Below are positions 1-8,824 of a stretch of DNA of 64,000 bases, piece by piece. Within the stretch, counting starts at the first letter, position 1, and each line of letters begins with the position of its first letter. The position numbers and the translations under genes are program-made. This stretch comes from Sporosarcina gallistercoris (GTDB taxonomy: Bacteria; Bacillota; Bacilli; Bacillales_A; Planococcaceae). The notes beneath the pieces were generated by a model. It was not told the DNA's origin and searched no databases. It worked only from the letters and a program-made list of their open reading frames with translations. Location: the NCBI RefSeq assembly GCF_014836415.1, contig NZ_JACSQY010000001.1, forward strand, positions 248,001-312,000. Reading direction: 5' to 3'.

Positions 1-460
1 ATTTTGCTCTTCCAAAGTAGTAACCCATTACGACACCAAACAACGCATGACTCGAAACCGGTAACAAGGCACGAATGAATGCTGTGTCCAGGCCGAATGT
101 GAACAAAAATAAAATATTTTCAACAGTCGCGAATCCTAAGGAAACACTGGCTCCAAAAAGAATTCCATCGTAGGCATCGTCAAACTCAAAGTTTTTATAA
201 ACAAAGACTAATAAAATCAACCATTTGAAAAATTCTTCCAAAACACCTGTAAATAGAGTGTTCTGCAAAAATTCATTATCGAAAACCTGTTCTTGCTCAA
301 AAACATGTTGAATGAACAGGATTGGAAACGTCATGACTGCTCCATAGACAAATGCTTGGAAAAGAGTGCGCGAAGGTTCATTTGAAATTTCTTTTCTCAA
401 GTATAAATAACTGAATAGTGCCAACGACGGCGCAATTGCAACCGTAAACAAAATTATCAA
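1..460 (-). CDS. prsW: PrsW family intramembrane protease (3' end outside window)
   Basis: PrsW-type membrane proteases perform site-1 cleavage of anti-sigma factors such as RsiW in B. subtilis. The visible first ~153 residues are strongly hydrophobic. They contain the family glutamate motif LEEFFK and the segments FGASVSLGFATVENILF and SSHALFG, which carry conserved active-site glutamate and histidine positions. A TTG at 460 is preferred as start because a GGGGGTG Shine-Dalgarno sits 6 nt upstream and the N-terminus then matches the B. subtilis length. A GTG at 469 is the alternative but leaves no room for a ribosome site. The gene is cut by the window edge at position 1 and lies just downstream of ypdA. 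Confidence 0.85.
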   Translation of the reverse strand, partial: MIILFTVAIAPSLALFSYLYLRKEISNEPSRTLFQAFVYGAVMTFPILFIQHVFEQEQVFDNEFLQNTLFTGVLEEFFKWLILLVFVYKNFEFDDAYDGILFGASVSLGFATVENILFLFTFGLDTAFIRALLPVSSHALFGVVMGYYFGRAK

Positions 461-507
461 GCTTCGCACCCCCGGTCAGGGAGATTATATCACAAAAACA
501 GCAACAA

Positions 508-1494
508 TTACCTATTATATTTCCAATCCGCTTTCAATTTATCGGATATCGACAACGCAATCGCTTCTCCATGGTGCCTGCCGTTCTCAATAAAGATAGA
601 ATTTGCATTATTACCCGCAGCAATTACACCAGCAATATAAAGACCTTTTACAGATGTTTCCATCGTTTCTTCGTTATAAATCGGACAGCCACTTTCCTCG
701 TCCAACTGGATTCCCATACTTCCTAGGAAGTCGTAGTCAGGATGGTAACCGATCATAGCAAATACAGCATCCGCCTGGATTTCTTCAATCCCTGAATCCG
801 TTTGGACCCGTACCGTATCTTCAGTGATTTCTTCAACATCAGCTTGAAAGATCATTCTGATTTCCCCGTTTTTCACAAGACTTTCAAACCCTGGTAAAAT
901 CCACGGCTTCACACTAGGTGAATAAGTGGCACCGCGGTAAACTACTGTTACGTTTGCACCTGCCCGTTGTAGCTCGAGTGCAGCATCTACAGCGGAATTT
1001 TTACCTCCGATGACTACCACATTCTTTTGGAAGTACGGGTGTGCTTCTTTAAAATAATGATGGACGTGAGGTAAATCTGCTCCCACAGCTTCAAGGCGGT
1101 TCGGTTGGTCATAATAACCTGTAGCTACTATAACGTGCGAAGTTTCATACAAAGCTTTTTCTGTAGTCAGATGAAAAACTTCCCCTGTTTTTTCAACAGA
1201 CAAGACTGTTTCATCACTGTGTATCTTCAATTGTTCGAGTTCCGCAACTGTTCGATAGTAGACAAGCGCATCATTCCGTTGAGGTTTATCTTTCGCGGTG
1301 ATAAATGGAATATTACCGATTGATAATTTCATGCTGGAGCTGAAAAATGTCTGATGTGTAGGATAACGGTGGATAGAGTTGACAATACTCCCCTTTTCAA
1401 TAAGCAACACCTCCAGACCTATCCGTTTTAAATGAATGGCAGCAGATAATCCACATGGACCTGCTCCTATGATAATGGCGTCAGTTTTAAGCAT
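508..1494 (-). CDS. ypdA: YpdA-type bacillithiol disulfide reductase (FAD/NADPH)
   Basis: Flavoprotein of the YpdA/Bdr family, which reduces oxidised bacillithiol with NADPH in the cytoplasm. The N-terminus has the Rossmann FAD motif GAGPCG, followed by IEKG and the family-typical YPTHQTFFSSS stretch. A second dinucleotide-binding motif (VVIGGKNSAVDAA, about residue 160) binds NADPH. The C-terminal block GLYIAG is typical of thioredoxin-reductase-like folds. The Met at 1494 is chosen because it matches the usual length (~325 aa) and overlaps the upstream phosphoesterase gene by 8 bp. An in-frame ATG at 1521 adds nine residues but lacks a ribosome site. The function is well supported by family; the exact start is less sure. 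Confidence 0.9.
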   Translation of the reverse strand: MLKTDAIIIGAGPCGLSAAIHLKRIGLEVLLIEKGSIVNSIHRYPTHQTFFSSSMKLSIGNIPFITAKDKPQRNDALVYYRTVAELEQLKIHSDETVLSVEKTGEVFHLTTEKALYETSHVIVATGYYDQPNRLEAVGADLPHVHHYFKEAHPYFQKNVVVIGGKNSAVDAALELQRAGANVTVVYRGATYSPSVKPWILPGFESLVKNGEIRMIFQADVEEITEDTVRVQTDSGIEEIQADAVFAMIGYHPDYDFLGSMGIQLDEESGCPIYNEETMETSVKGLYIAGVIAAGNNANSIFIENGRHHGEAIALSISDKLKADWKYNR

Positions 1495-2293
1495 AGCGGC
1501 TTGTTCCACTCCTTTTTTCATACTGAATTGTAATTAAATGCGTTTCTGGTGGAGCCCCGAAACGTAACGGCACCATCGTGGTTCCGAACCCATTACTGAT
1601 CAGTCGAGCGCAGGACGGATCATGCTTGAAGTTCCCTCTTGGCTGCATACCGAAAGGACCAAAGCGAATTTGACCTCCATGTGTATGCCCACCTACTAGG
1701 AGGTCAGGTTTGGAAATTTGCTTGATTTTATCGAAAAGCGATGGATTATGGACCGCGATCAGTTGGTACATATAGTCTTCTTCAAAAGAAACTGCATTTT
1801 GTAAGTTTGTTTTTCCGCTCGAAGGATCATCCGCACCGCTAATTATCCAATCCGGGTGTTCCGGTATGCGCACACTTATATTATCCAGTATTGTTCCACC
1901 GACACTTGCAATAATTTCCCGAACGTTGGCTTCCCCTATTTCCCTATCGTTATTGCCCCATACGTAATAGACAGGTCCCAAGGTAGCTAATTTTTCAACA
2001 TTGGTCTTCACTCGCTCCAAAGGAACACCTTTTTCAGCTACATCGCCCCCTATAATGACGAGGTCAACCGATTTTTTTTGCGATCGGACTTTGTCCAGTA
2101 ATTTTTCAGGGATCTTCCTCCTATGCACATCACTAATGAAAAATACGGTAAGCGCTTCGTCAGCAGTAGACGAAGGTTTCACTTTCATACGGTGGGTCTT
2201 TAAAGAAGTCCGATGTGCACTATAAAGCATACCTCCAAGCAATAAGCTTAAACATGCGAATAGCACACGAATTCCAATCCAAAAAATTTTCAT
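1487..2293 (-). CDS. ypbG: membrane-anchored calcineurin-like metallophosphoesterase (YpbG-like)
   Basis: A predicted phosphoesterase anchored by one N-terminal membrane helix (about residues 3-23), with the catalytic domain behind it. All the dinuclear-metal motifs are visible in order: SDVH, GGDV, WGNND and GGHTHGGQ. The substrate is unknown for this subfamily. Start is the ATG at 2293, preceded by GTAGGTGG; an ATG five codons upstream would lie inside that ribosome site. It sits between the LysM gene, with a terminator between, and ypdA, which it overlaps by 8 bp, so it is probably co-translated with ypdA. The same gene order is found around B. subtilis recS. Confidence 0.85.
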   Translation of the reverse strand: MKIFWIGIRVLFACLSLLLGGMLYSAHRTSLKTHRMKVKPSSTADEALTVFFISDVHRRKIPEKLLDKVRSQKKSVDLVIIGGDVAEKGVPLERVKTNVEKLATLGPVYYVWGNNDREIGEANVREIIASVGGTILDNISVRIPEHPDWIISGADDPSSGKTNLQNAVSFEEDYMYQLIAVHNPSLFDKIKQISKPDLLVGGHTHGGQIRFGPFGMQPRGNFKHDPSCARLISNGFGTTMVPLRFGAPPETHLITIQYEKRSGTSRYA

Positions 2294-2312
2294 ACATCCA
2301 CCTACCATATGA

Positions 2313-2342
2313 AAAAGGCAAAGTCAGCGTACTTTGCCTTTT
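2313..2342 (-). terminator. Rho-independent terminator after the LysM gene
   Basis: A perfect 12-bp inverted repeat (AAAAGGCAAAGT / ACTTTGCCTTTT) with a 6-nt loop sits 12 bp past the LysM stop codon. It is followed on the minus strand by T residues. Confidence 0.85.
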
Positions 2343-2354
2343 CGAAATTTGTAA

Positions 2355-3074
2355 TTAAGGAATGACCAGCGTCTGTCCAACGCTGATTGAATTTGATGAT
2401 AAGCCATTTGCTGCTTTAATTTTTTCAACTCCGCTGCCTGATCCATAATAATTGACCGAAATCCGATATAGCGTTTCGCTCGGTTGAACGGTATGTGATT
2501 TTGCAGCTGGTTTCACTTCAGGTTTTGGATCCGGCTTTGGTTCAGGTTTCGGATCCGGTTTCGGCTCAGGTTTTGGTTCAGGTTTGGGTTCTGGCTTTGG
2601 CTCAGGTGTAGGTTTTTGCTCCGTCTTCGTTTCCGTCTTTTCTGTAACCTCAGGTTTTTTTTCAGTTTCTGATGAATCCGTTTTTTCATCTTTTTTTGTG
2701 TCTTCTTCCGTCTTAGCATCATCATCTTTCTTATCTTCATCCGCAGGAGCATCGCTCGAAGAATTCGGTGACTGACTTGAACCGAGTTCAAATGTCACGC
2801 CTGAATTGTCAATATTGACGGTAGTATCCTCTTTAGGATTATACAAATCTGAAAGAACATACACAAATATCCCAATCGGAATCAATGTAAAAAGAACGAG
2901 TACAATATTTATGAGCGTAAGTCCTTTGCGTGATTCTTTCTTATTCCGCTTAGGTGTCCCATTCTTATTTTGACGTAATTTAACGCGAGATGGGAGATCG
3001 TCACCGGGGTTCTCGCCTAAGTCGATCTCTTTTCTATTTTCTTCGAACTCTGAGTTATAGTCACTTTTTGTCAT
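2355..3074 (-). CDS. ypbE: LysM-domain membrane protein (YpbE-like)
   Basis: A 239-aa protein with a charged cytoplasmic N-terminus (1-50), one membrane helix (about 51-73), an acidic and Lys-rich linker, a low-complexity [16 protein letters not shown] tract (about 150-190) and a C-terminal LysM domain starting at [19 protein letters not shown]. LysM binds N-acetylglucosamine polymers, so the C-terminus is expected to contact peptidoglycan from the outer face of the membrane. The order matches B. subtilis YpbE, which is likewise next to recS. It starts at an ATG after GGAG and ends at a terminator, so it can form the end of a recS transcript. The repeat tract may vary between strains. Confidence 0.85.
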   Translation of the reverse strand: MTKSDYNSEFEENRKEIDLGENPGDDLPSRVKLRQNKNGTPKRNKKESRKGLTLINIVLVLFTLIPIGIFVYVLSDLYNPKEDTTVNIDNSGVTFELGSSQSPNSSSDAPADEDKKDDDAKTEEDTKKDEKTDSSETEKKPEVTEKTETKTEQKPTPEPKPEPKPEPKPEPKPDPKPEPKPDPKPEVKPAAKSHTVQPSETLYRISVNYYGSGSGVEKIKAANGLSSNSISVGQTLVIP

Positions 3075-3153
3075 AGTGGCATTCTCCTATCCCCTATTAC
3101 TATATCTTTATTATGACGAATTTTGTCGTAAAAGTAAACGTCAATGAGGTCTG

Positions 3154-4590
3154 CTAACAAAGCAATAGTCGAATTCTCTCTTCCCATGGCAGGAGTGATC
3201 TCAAATTCCGTGGACTCTCGTTGCTCAAGAGCCAATCCTCTATAGCCGTGCCGCATACGGAACAGCATCTATCATGTTTGATCTGAGAGGTTTCATCAAA
3301 ATAAGAGAGTAATTGTTCTCGTAAACAGGATTTCGCATGTGCATAGGTGATCATTTGCCTTAACTTCTCTTCTTTATCGTACTTCAGCTTTGTGAATACT
3401 TTGAGTACATCCTCTACAGAATGTGTTTCCAAATAATACTGAAGTATTCTGAAACCTGTTTCAGAGATTCCAGACAGTTCCGCTGATGATTCCAACGATT
3501 GACCGGATGCCCGCATCGCCACAAAATGACGTACTTGCGGTTCATCAGGCAAGTCATGTTGTACTATGAAACGAACTTTCTGCTCATCGCCTATGACATA
3601 TAGCAATACTGCAGCGGAACGCTCTCCATCTCTGCCCGCGCGCCCCGCTTCTTGAACATAGGCAGCTGCTGATGCCGTTATTTGGTCATGGATGACTTGC
3701 CGGATATCGTCTTTATGTATACCCATCCCGAATGCATTAGTCGCACAAATCCAGGCTATTTCCCCAGAAAGAAATTGCTGCTGAATAATATTCCGATCTC
3801 CTGCTTCTTTTCCGGCATGATAGGACGCAATCGCAATCCCTTCTTGTTGAAGGATATGTGTCAGTTCTTCTGCACGTTTCCTAGAGGCAACATATATGAT
3901 GCCAGGTCCCTTAGTTGTTTTCAGCCGTTCTTTCAGCCATGCTGTTTTATCAGTTTCCGATTCCAGCTGTTGAACCGTATACGTTAAGTTGGGGCGATCC
4001 AATGACTGGCGGATGACATTCGGATCAGTCATATATAAGTAGTGGATGATATCAGCTTCCACCCGCGCATCTGCAGTCGCTGTCAACGCGAGAACTGGAG
4101 GGTTTCCAGCTGAGCGGATGAACTCTCCTAACCGCAAGTAATCTGGGCGGAAGTCGAATCCCCACTGGGAAATACAATGCGCTTCATCCACCACAAGAAT
4201 GGAAATCGGTAATTTGATCAAGAATTTGGTCATATCGGGACGACTGATCATTTCAGGAGAGATGAAGAGAAATTTTATCTTATGGATTTCATCTAATATG
4301 GATTTACGCTGTTCAGATGATAGAAATGAATTCAGTGCCGCCACGCGTTTTTCACCGCGTTTCCGAATACTCGCCACTTGGTCTTCCATTAAAGAAACAA
4401 GGGGCGATACGATGAGGACCAGTCCGTCCATCATTTCACCGGGTAACTGATAGCACAACGACTTACCCATTCCTGTAGGCAGTATGGCAATCGTGTCATT
4501 GCTTCCTAATATAGAGCGAATGACTTCTTCTTGTCCTGATCGGAATTGGTCAAATCCGAATCGGTTTTTAAGTTCCTGATGAAGCTCCAT
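3154..4590 (-). CDS. recS: RecQ-family ATP-dependent DNA helicase (RecS type)
   Basis: A superfamily 2 DNA helicase of 478 aa. Walker A (LPTGMGKS, about residue 38), the DEAH box (VVDEAHCISQWGFDFRPDY), motif III (ALTAT), motif IV and motif VI (QEAGRAGRDGE) are all intact. A C-terminal zinc-binding-like cysteine set (CLREQL, CCSVCG) is present. HRDC is absent, as in B. subtilis RecS rather than full-length RecQ. RecS is thought to help unwind DNA during recombination and fork repair. It overlaps ypbB by one base in a TAATG stop/start junction, so the two are translationally coupled. Confidence 0.9.
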   Translation of the reverse strand: MELHQELKNRFGFDQFRSGQEEVIRSILGSNDTIAILPTGMGKSLCYQLPGEMMDGLVLIVSPLVSLMEDQVASIRKRGEKRVAALNSFLSSEQRKSILDEIHKIKFLFISPEMISRPDMTKFLIKLPISILVVDEAHCISQWGFDFRPDYLRLGEFIRSAGNPPVLALTATADARVEADIIHYLYMTDPNVIRQSLDRPNLTYTVQQLESETDKTAWLKERLKTTKGPGIIYVASRKRAEELTHILQQEGIAIASYHAGKEAGDRNIIQQQFLSGEIAWICATNAFGMGIHKDDIRQVIHDQITASAAAYVQEAGRAGRDGERSAAVLLYVIGDEQKVRFIVQHDLPDEPQVRHFVAMRASGQSLESSAELSGISETGFRILQYYLETHSVEDVLKVFTKLKYDKEEKLRQMITYAHAKSCLREQLLSYFDETSQIKHDRCCSVCGTAIEDWLLSNESPRNLRSLLPWEERIRLLLC

Positions 4591-5636
4591 TATACGGGTT
4601 CTCCCTTCGTTGTACTTAAAATGAGTCGCAATTGAAAATAGGACAAATGTGGAAACTTATCTTTCAAAAGACGCAGCCGTTTTACACGATGCCTCCTCAC
4701 TTCTTGTTGAACCGCTAGCTGATCAGCCAAGTCCACAAATCGATCAATAGGGAAGTCCGCATCATTTGTTGCAATTTCAGTAATATGATCTTCGATGGTG
4801 TTCACTTTCAATTGACGGACAATTGCAATCTCATCGATAGATAACTCCTGGTCAAATAACTTTTTTGTAATGGCGGTAGAGTCAGTGAGCGGAGTTTCAA
4901 TTCGAATACCTGTTGCGAGCTTATGTAATATCGGAAGTTTTTCTGCAGCGTCCACACGTTCTGAAACAGCAATCAATCGATGAAGCGCCTCAAGATACTC
5001 TAGTTGTAAACTGGCGACCGACTCCCCAGTCGATTCTTCAAGTTGCTCCCATGTCCATCCAGACGCATCCGCCCCTGTTAAACGATGACTCAGCAAAATT
5101 GCCTGCAGGTCAGAAATCCCGGTCATTTTAAGCGCGAGCAACAACTCTTCAGCGAGGGAACGCGCGCTATTCGTGCGTGTAACTTGTTGAGTGTGTAATA
5201 CATCTTTCACAAACTGTTGAATTTTACGATCGTTCGTTATCGGGTGAAAAGAATTTCGGGAACTTCGTAACTGAGAGAGTGTTTGAACTAATAAGACCAA
5301 ACGCAGAAAGAAAATCTCTTCACGTCCTCTGTAATGCCACCCATCGAACTGAAAATCACCTAATTCTTTTGCCGCTCTCTTTCCTTTTTCCGTGACGGTC
5401 ACAATCCCTTCACTCTCCTTGATCATTCCGGTATGTTGAAGGGAGATGACAGCTTCTGCGAAAGTGGAATCTGCCAGTTTAGGAATAAGTGAGAAATAAG
5501 GTTTCACAGAAAAATAGTCGATATCTTGGAGTGTTTGTCCTGAACGTTTTCCACGCAAGACATGTAAACTCGCATTCAAAGACCTTTGCCCATCCATTTT
5601 TTCAGCAATCTTTAAAATGATTGAACTCAACTTCAC
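4590..5636 (-). CDS. ypbB: YpbB-like helix-turn-helix protein, partner of RecS
   Basis: A 348-aa protein matching the B. subtilis YpbB position and length. The C-terminal part (SYFQLRLILS and surrounding helices, plus ELSIDEIAIVRQLKVNTIEDHI at about 265-287) resembles the helix-turn-helix block that in other bacteria is fused to RecQ helicases (RQC/HTH_40 type). Together with the coupled downstream recS this suggests a two-gene split of a helicase and its DNA-binding accessory domain. No enzymatic motif is visible. It is transcribed divergently from fer across a ~107-bp gap. Confidence 0.8.
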   Translation of the reverse strand: MKLSSIILKIAEKMDGQRSLNASLHVLRGKRSGQTLQDIDYFSVKPYFSLIPKLADSTFAEAVISLQHTGMIKESEGIVTVTEKGKRAAKELGDFQFDGWHYRGREEIFFLRLVLLVQTLSQLRSSRNSFHPITNDRKIQQFVKDVLHTQQVTRTNSARSLAEELLLALKMTGISDLQAILLSHRLTGADASGWTWEQLEESTGESVASLQLEYLEALHRLIAVSERVDAAEKLPILHKLATGIRIETPLTDSTAITKKLFDQELSIDEIAIVRQLKVNTIEDHITEIATNDADFPIDRFVDLADQLAVQQEVRRHRVKRLRLLKDKFPHLSYFQLRLILSTTKGEPV

Positions 5637-5710
5637 GAAGAATCCCTACTTTCTAGTGGTTAAAGGTTGAAAACTGCAGAAAACCGTTTTAGAATGGATG
5701 AAGTACCTAG

Positions 5711-6000
<290 letters not shown>

Positions 6001-6001
<1 letters not shown>

Positions 6002-6042
6002 AAAACAGGCTGCCCACAACTTTCGTGGACAGCCTGTTTTTT
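6001..6042. terminator. bidirectional terminator between fer and ribU
   Basis: A long stem (AAAAACAGGCTG / CAGCCTGTTTTTT with an inner CCAC/GTGG) starts within the fer stop codon and has A/T tracts on both sides. It can end fer on the plus strand and ribU on the minus strand. Confidence 0.85.
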
Positions 6043-6047
6043 CAATC

Positions 6048-6629
6048 TTACACTGATAATTTACGATGCTGCTGAGAAATCCAATTTTGCATACTTTTAA
6101 ATAGCAGTAGGGAAATCGCCATTAGGATAGCACCCTTAATGAGGTTAAAAGGTAAGATCCCCAAGACTATCATTTTGTACAGCCCATCTCCTGTTACGGG
6201 TGGTGCATTTAAGAAATACGTGTACGCTGGCAAGAATACTAAATAATTCAAGAGGCTCATGCCAACTGCCATCGAAACTGTGCCTGATAGAAGACCTACA
6301 GTCAAGCCGCGCGAGTTACGGAATTTGTTGAAAATGAAGTAGATAGGCATGATGAATAATATGCCCGTTACAAAGTTCGCTATTTCCCCAACCGGTACAC
6401 CTGTCGGACTTCCTGATAAGAACCAATGAAGAACATTCTTCACTAACTCCACGAGAATCCCTGCGACCGGTCCTAATGTCATCACCGCTAAAACTGCGGG
6501 AATTTCACTGAAATCGATTTTCAGAAATCCTGGTAGTGCTGGTAGCGGGAAGTTAAACTGCATAAGGACTGTGGAAATGCTACCAAGGATGGCGACTAAA
6601 ATCATCACCCGTAATTTCTTGCTGTTCAT
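6048..6629 (-). CDS. ribU: riboflavin ECF transporter substrate-binding subunit RibU
   Basis: A 193-aa, six-helix membrane protein of the RibU family (S component of an energy-coupling-factor transporter). It binds riboflavin/FMN and works with a shared EcfAA'T module encoded elsewhere. Visible family features are the N-terminal VMILVAILGSISTVLMQF, the segment LKIDFSEIPAVLAVMTLGPVAGILVELVKNVLH and a GNF-like loop replaced by IANFVTGI. The FMN riboswitch and terminator immediately upstream independently support the substrate. The ribosome site AAAGGAGAG precedes the ATG. It is monocistronic between two terminators. Confidence 0.93.
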   Translation of the reverse strand: MNSKKLRVMILVAILGSISTVLMQFNFPLPALPGFLKIDFSEIPAVLAVMTLGPVAGILVELVKNVLHWFLSGSPTGVPVGEIANFVTGILFIMPIYFIFNKFRNSRGLTVGLLSGTVSMAVGMSLLNYLVFLPAYTYFLNAPPVTGDGLYKMIVLGILPFNLIKGAILMAISLLLFKSMQNWISQQHRKLSV

Positions 6630-6700
6630 ACTACTCTCTCCTTTTGCGATTCACTTCACAAAGAGGAAAGGATCTGCCTAATCTTTCGTCTGTCTTCACA

Positions 6701-6732
6701 AAAACGCCCTCTAGCAATGACATGCTAAAGGG
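6701..6732 (-). terminator. riboswitch-controlled terminator upstream of ribU
   Basis: A 10-bp stem (CCCTTTAGCA / TGCTAGAGGG) is followed on the minus strand by CGTTTTTG. It lies between the FMN aptamer and ribU and is the likely expression platform: FMN binding would favour termination. Confidence 0.8.
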
Positions 6733-6828
6733 AGTGTGTAGACGTGTTTAAATAAGACACCAGCATTCAACTGAATACTCGCACTTAAATAAGCCGTTGC
6801 CTTACAGACAAAAAGACGGCTTCGCCTT

Positions 6829-6956
6829 CACCTTCTCCCATCCAGACTATACTGTCGGCTCCAGAATCCCACTGGAATCAGCTGTTAAGCTCGCGGGCTA
6901 AAAAGCTTTCGCTCCTATTTCCGCCGGTCGGGAATTACACCCTGCCCCGAAGATGA
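6829..6956 (-). promoter_or_regulatory. FMN riboswitch (RFN element) controlling ribU
   Basis: On the minus strand the conserved RFN blocks appear in order: ATCTTCGGGGCAGGGTG, AATTCCCGACCGGCGG, AGCCCGCGAGC, then GCCGACAGTATAGTC and GGATGGGAGAAGG. This multi-branched aptamer binds flavin mononucleotide. It sits ~200 nt upstream of the ribU start with a terminator hairpin between, the usual transcription-attenuation layout that shuts riboflavin uptake when FMN is abundant. Confidence 0.95.
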
Positions 6957-6987
6957 ATCAATATTTTGTTACACCTCAAGTATACAG

Positions 6988-7026
6988 AAAAACAAACAGT
7001 CTGTAAACTTGTATGTTTACAGACTG
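6988..7026 (-). terminator. terminator of the sigX-rsiX operon
   Basis: A perfect 12-bp stem (CAGTCTGTAAAC / GTTTACAGACTG) with a 6-nt loop begins four bases past the rsiX stop. It is followed on the minus strand by TTTGTTTTTC. Confidence 0.9.
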
Positions 7027-7030
7027 ACAG

Positions 7031-8236
7031 TTATTTCTGGATGAATGATACAGGATTTGGACCAAGCACATTTGGCAAGGCTTCCCTGAAATTCATTCCA
7101 TTCCAATCCAACGGTTCAACATTGGACAGTTTCAACTGGACATCAAAACTAGCTGCCGTTAACGTAAGTGCATCAATCAATCGACTTGCTTCATTCATCT
7201 CCATGGAATCGAGTTGAACAGTGTCATTGAATTCAACATCCGCTATTCCATCCTTAACTACAACAGTGAATTCCAACTCTTTTGGAATCACAGGATCAAA
7301 TAGATCGTTTGGTGCTATTTGCATAAGACGCAGCGCTTCTTCAAAGGAATCAGCTTGTTGCATAAAGTTCGGTGATAGCAGCTCTTGACCATTTTCTTGT
7401 CGATAGACGTAATATGGCGTATGCGACTGCGCTCCTTGCCTACGTATCGGCTCAAGTTGACCGACTTGGTCAAACTCTGCAGGATTTCCGGTACTATCTA
7501 GTATATGAATTTCGAGATAAGATGGGAACGTCTGCATAAGGGAGTGAAGGAATACTTCCTGTTCAGAGGTTGACAGGGCATACTCATGCGCGTCATTCAG
7601 TAAAACGTTAAGCCGATCTCCCTCTTCTGTAAAATCCGCATCTATTGGTTGCATCGGTTTAAAGCCTAGCGCCTGGGCATCCAGTAATCCAGCAAACGCC
7701 TCGTAAAGTTCAAGATCAGTCGAAGAATCTGTTAACCCTTCAGCCTCTATTTGTTCTTTTGTCAAAAGGACCGAAACCGGAATGGATACTGATTGGACGT
7801 CTTGTAACCCTAGATGCAATATACGCCCGCCGTCCAGGTCAGCCGGGTAAATCGCATCTCGAACCACTCCTCGCTTCTCAGCAGCAAATTCCGTAGAAGC
7901 ATCCTTCGATAAACCTTCCATCTCTGCTTCTTCGCTAGCAGCTTCAGGCATCCCCTTCGACTTCTCCTGCATCGACGCCTCATCCGCAATTTGTTCACCA
8001 AGGTCCAATGAGTTCATAAAAGAAGGAATCAGCATCGCAACTAGTAAGACAGCTGCTGCCACTATCAAAGGGACGATCCGTTTTTTCTTGCGCAGCGATG
8101 TGACCGGTGTAGGAGATAGCCGCTCATCGTTCTCCAAACGTTTCAATACTTCTTCCTTAGATCGGGTATCCCTTCTTTTCGGCATAGAGTGCAGGAGCTT
8201 TTCCAAATCGTCATCATCTTTTCGTTTCTGATCCAC
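7031..8236 (-). CDS. rsiX: anti-sigma-X factor RsiX
   Basis: A 401-aa single-pass membrane protein. The N-terminal ~55 residues are cytoplasmic and charged, as expected for the sigma-binding part. The membrane helix is about residues 56-76 (IVPLIVAAAVLLVAMLI), and the remaining ~320 residues are extracytoplasmic and hydrophilic. Location after sigX, the 23-bp overlap with it, size and topology fit B. subtilis RsiX (368 aa). It is expected to hold SigX at the membrane until a cell-envelope signal releases it. The start is GTG at 8236, preceded by AGGGGGGAG. Confidence 0.87.
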   Translation of the reverse strand: MDQKRKDDDDLEKLLHSMPKRRDTRSKEEVLKRLENDERLSPTPVTSLRKKKRIVPLIVAAAVLLVAMLIPSFMNSLDLGEQIADEASMQEKSKGMPEAASEEAEMEGLSKDASTEFAAEKRGVVRDAIYPADLDGGRILHLGLQDVQSVSIPVSVLLTKEQIEAEGLTDSSTDLELYEAFAGLLDAQALGFKPMQPIDADFTEEGDRLNVLLNDAHEYALSTSEQEVFLHSLMQTFPSYLEIHILDSTGNPAEFDQVGQLEPIRRQGAQSHTPYYVYRQENGQELLSPNFMQQADSFEEALRLMQIAPNDLFDPVIPKELEFTVVVKDGIADVEFNDTVQLDSMEMNEASRLIDALTLTAASFDVQLKLSNVEPLDWNGMNFREALPNVLGPNPVSFIQK

Positions 8237-8765
8237 GCGGCTCCCCCCTCTCTAATTCTGCCAAAGTCAATTTTGCTCTTAAACTTTTCAGTGCACGATG
8301 TTGAGTGGTTTTCACTTTTCCGTGCGACCATCCAAGCACTTCTGCTGTATCTGCGATCGACAAGTCATTAAAATAGCGCATAATAATGACAAGGCGCTGA
8401 TCTAGTGTGCACGCATCCAGTTTTTTTAGAACTGAACGCATATCTTCATTCTCAAGCGACTGCTGCTCAGGCGTCTTATCGCTCGATTTCAAGTCATCTG
8501 TGTCCCAGTCGAAAAATGTTGCGTCGTGTTTACTACGCACTTTCATTTTCCGGAAATAATCAATCGATACATTTTTAGCGATTGCAAACAACCATGTTTT
8601 TTCACTGCTCCGTCCCTCGAACGAGGAATAAGCACGAATCGCTTTCACGTATACTTCATGGGACAAGTCTTCTGCCAGTTGACGATCTTTCGTCAAGTAT
8701 GTCAAGAAGTTGAACACATCATGATGATACGTATCATATAAATGATGGAATACGGAGTCGTCCAC
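8214..8765 (-). CDS. sigX: ECF RNA polymerase sigma factor SigX
   Basis: An extracytoplasmic-function sigma factor. Region 2 contains YDTYHHDVFNFL, DLSHEVYVKAIRAY and FEGRSSEKTWLFAIAKNV. Region 4 contains DLSIADTAEVLGWSHGKVKTTQHRALKSLR, a helix-turn-helix that reads the -35 element. The start is most likely GTG at 8765, because GAGGAGG lies 6 nt upstream; the ATG codons at 8771 and 8786 overlap or precede that ribosome site. In B. subtilis SigX controls cell-envelope charge genes and lies next to resE, as here. It is co-transcribed with its anti-sigma gene. Confidence 0.92.
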   Translation of the reverse strand: MDDSVFHHLYDTYHHDVFNFLTYLTKDRQLAEDLSHEVYVKAIRAYSSFEGRSSEKTWLFAIAKNVSIDYFRKMKVRSKHDATFFDWDTDDLKSSDKTPEQQSLENEDMRSVLKKLDACTLDQRLVIIMRYFNDLSIADTAEVLGWSHGKVKTTQHRALKSLRAKLTLAELERGEPRGSETKR

Positions 8766-8824
8766 AATCATCCTCCTCGTTCGCATAAGTTGACGGCTAA
8801 AACTCCGTTAAGTTACACAGCTAA

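Noticed and set aside
2513..2791. 92-codon basic frame within the LysM gene region
   Set aside because: It is the alternative frame of the KPEPKPEP repeat tract, with extreme Met/Lys/Arg/Asn bias and no ribosome site.
3071..3268. 65-codon minus-strand frame at the end of recS
   Set aside because: It overlaps the recS 3' end in another frame and has no ribosome site; recS and the LysM gene explain the region.
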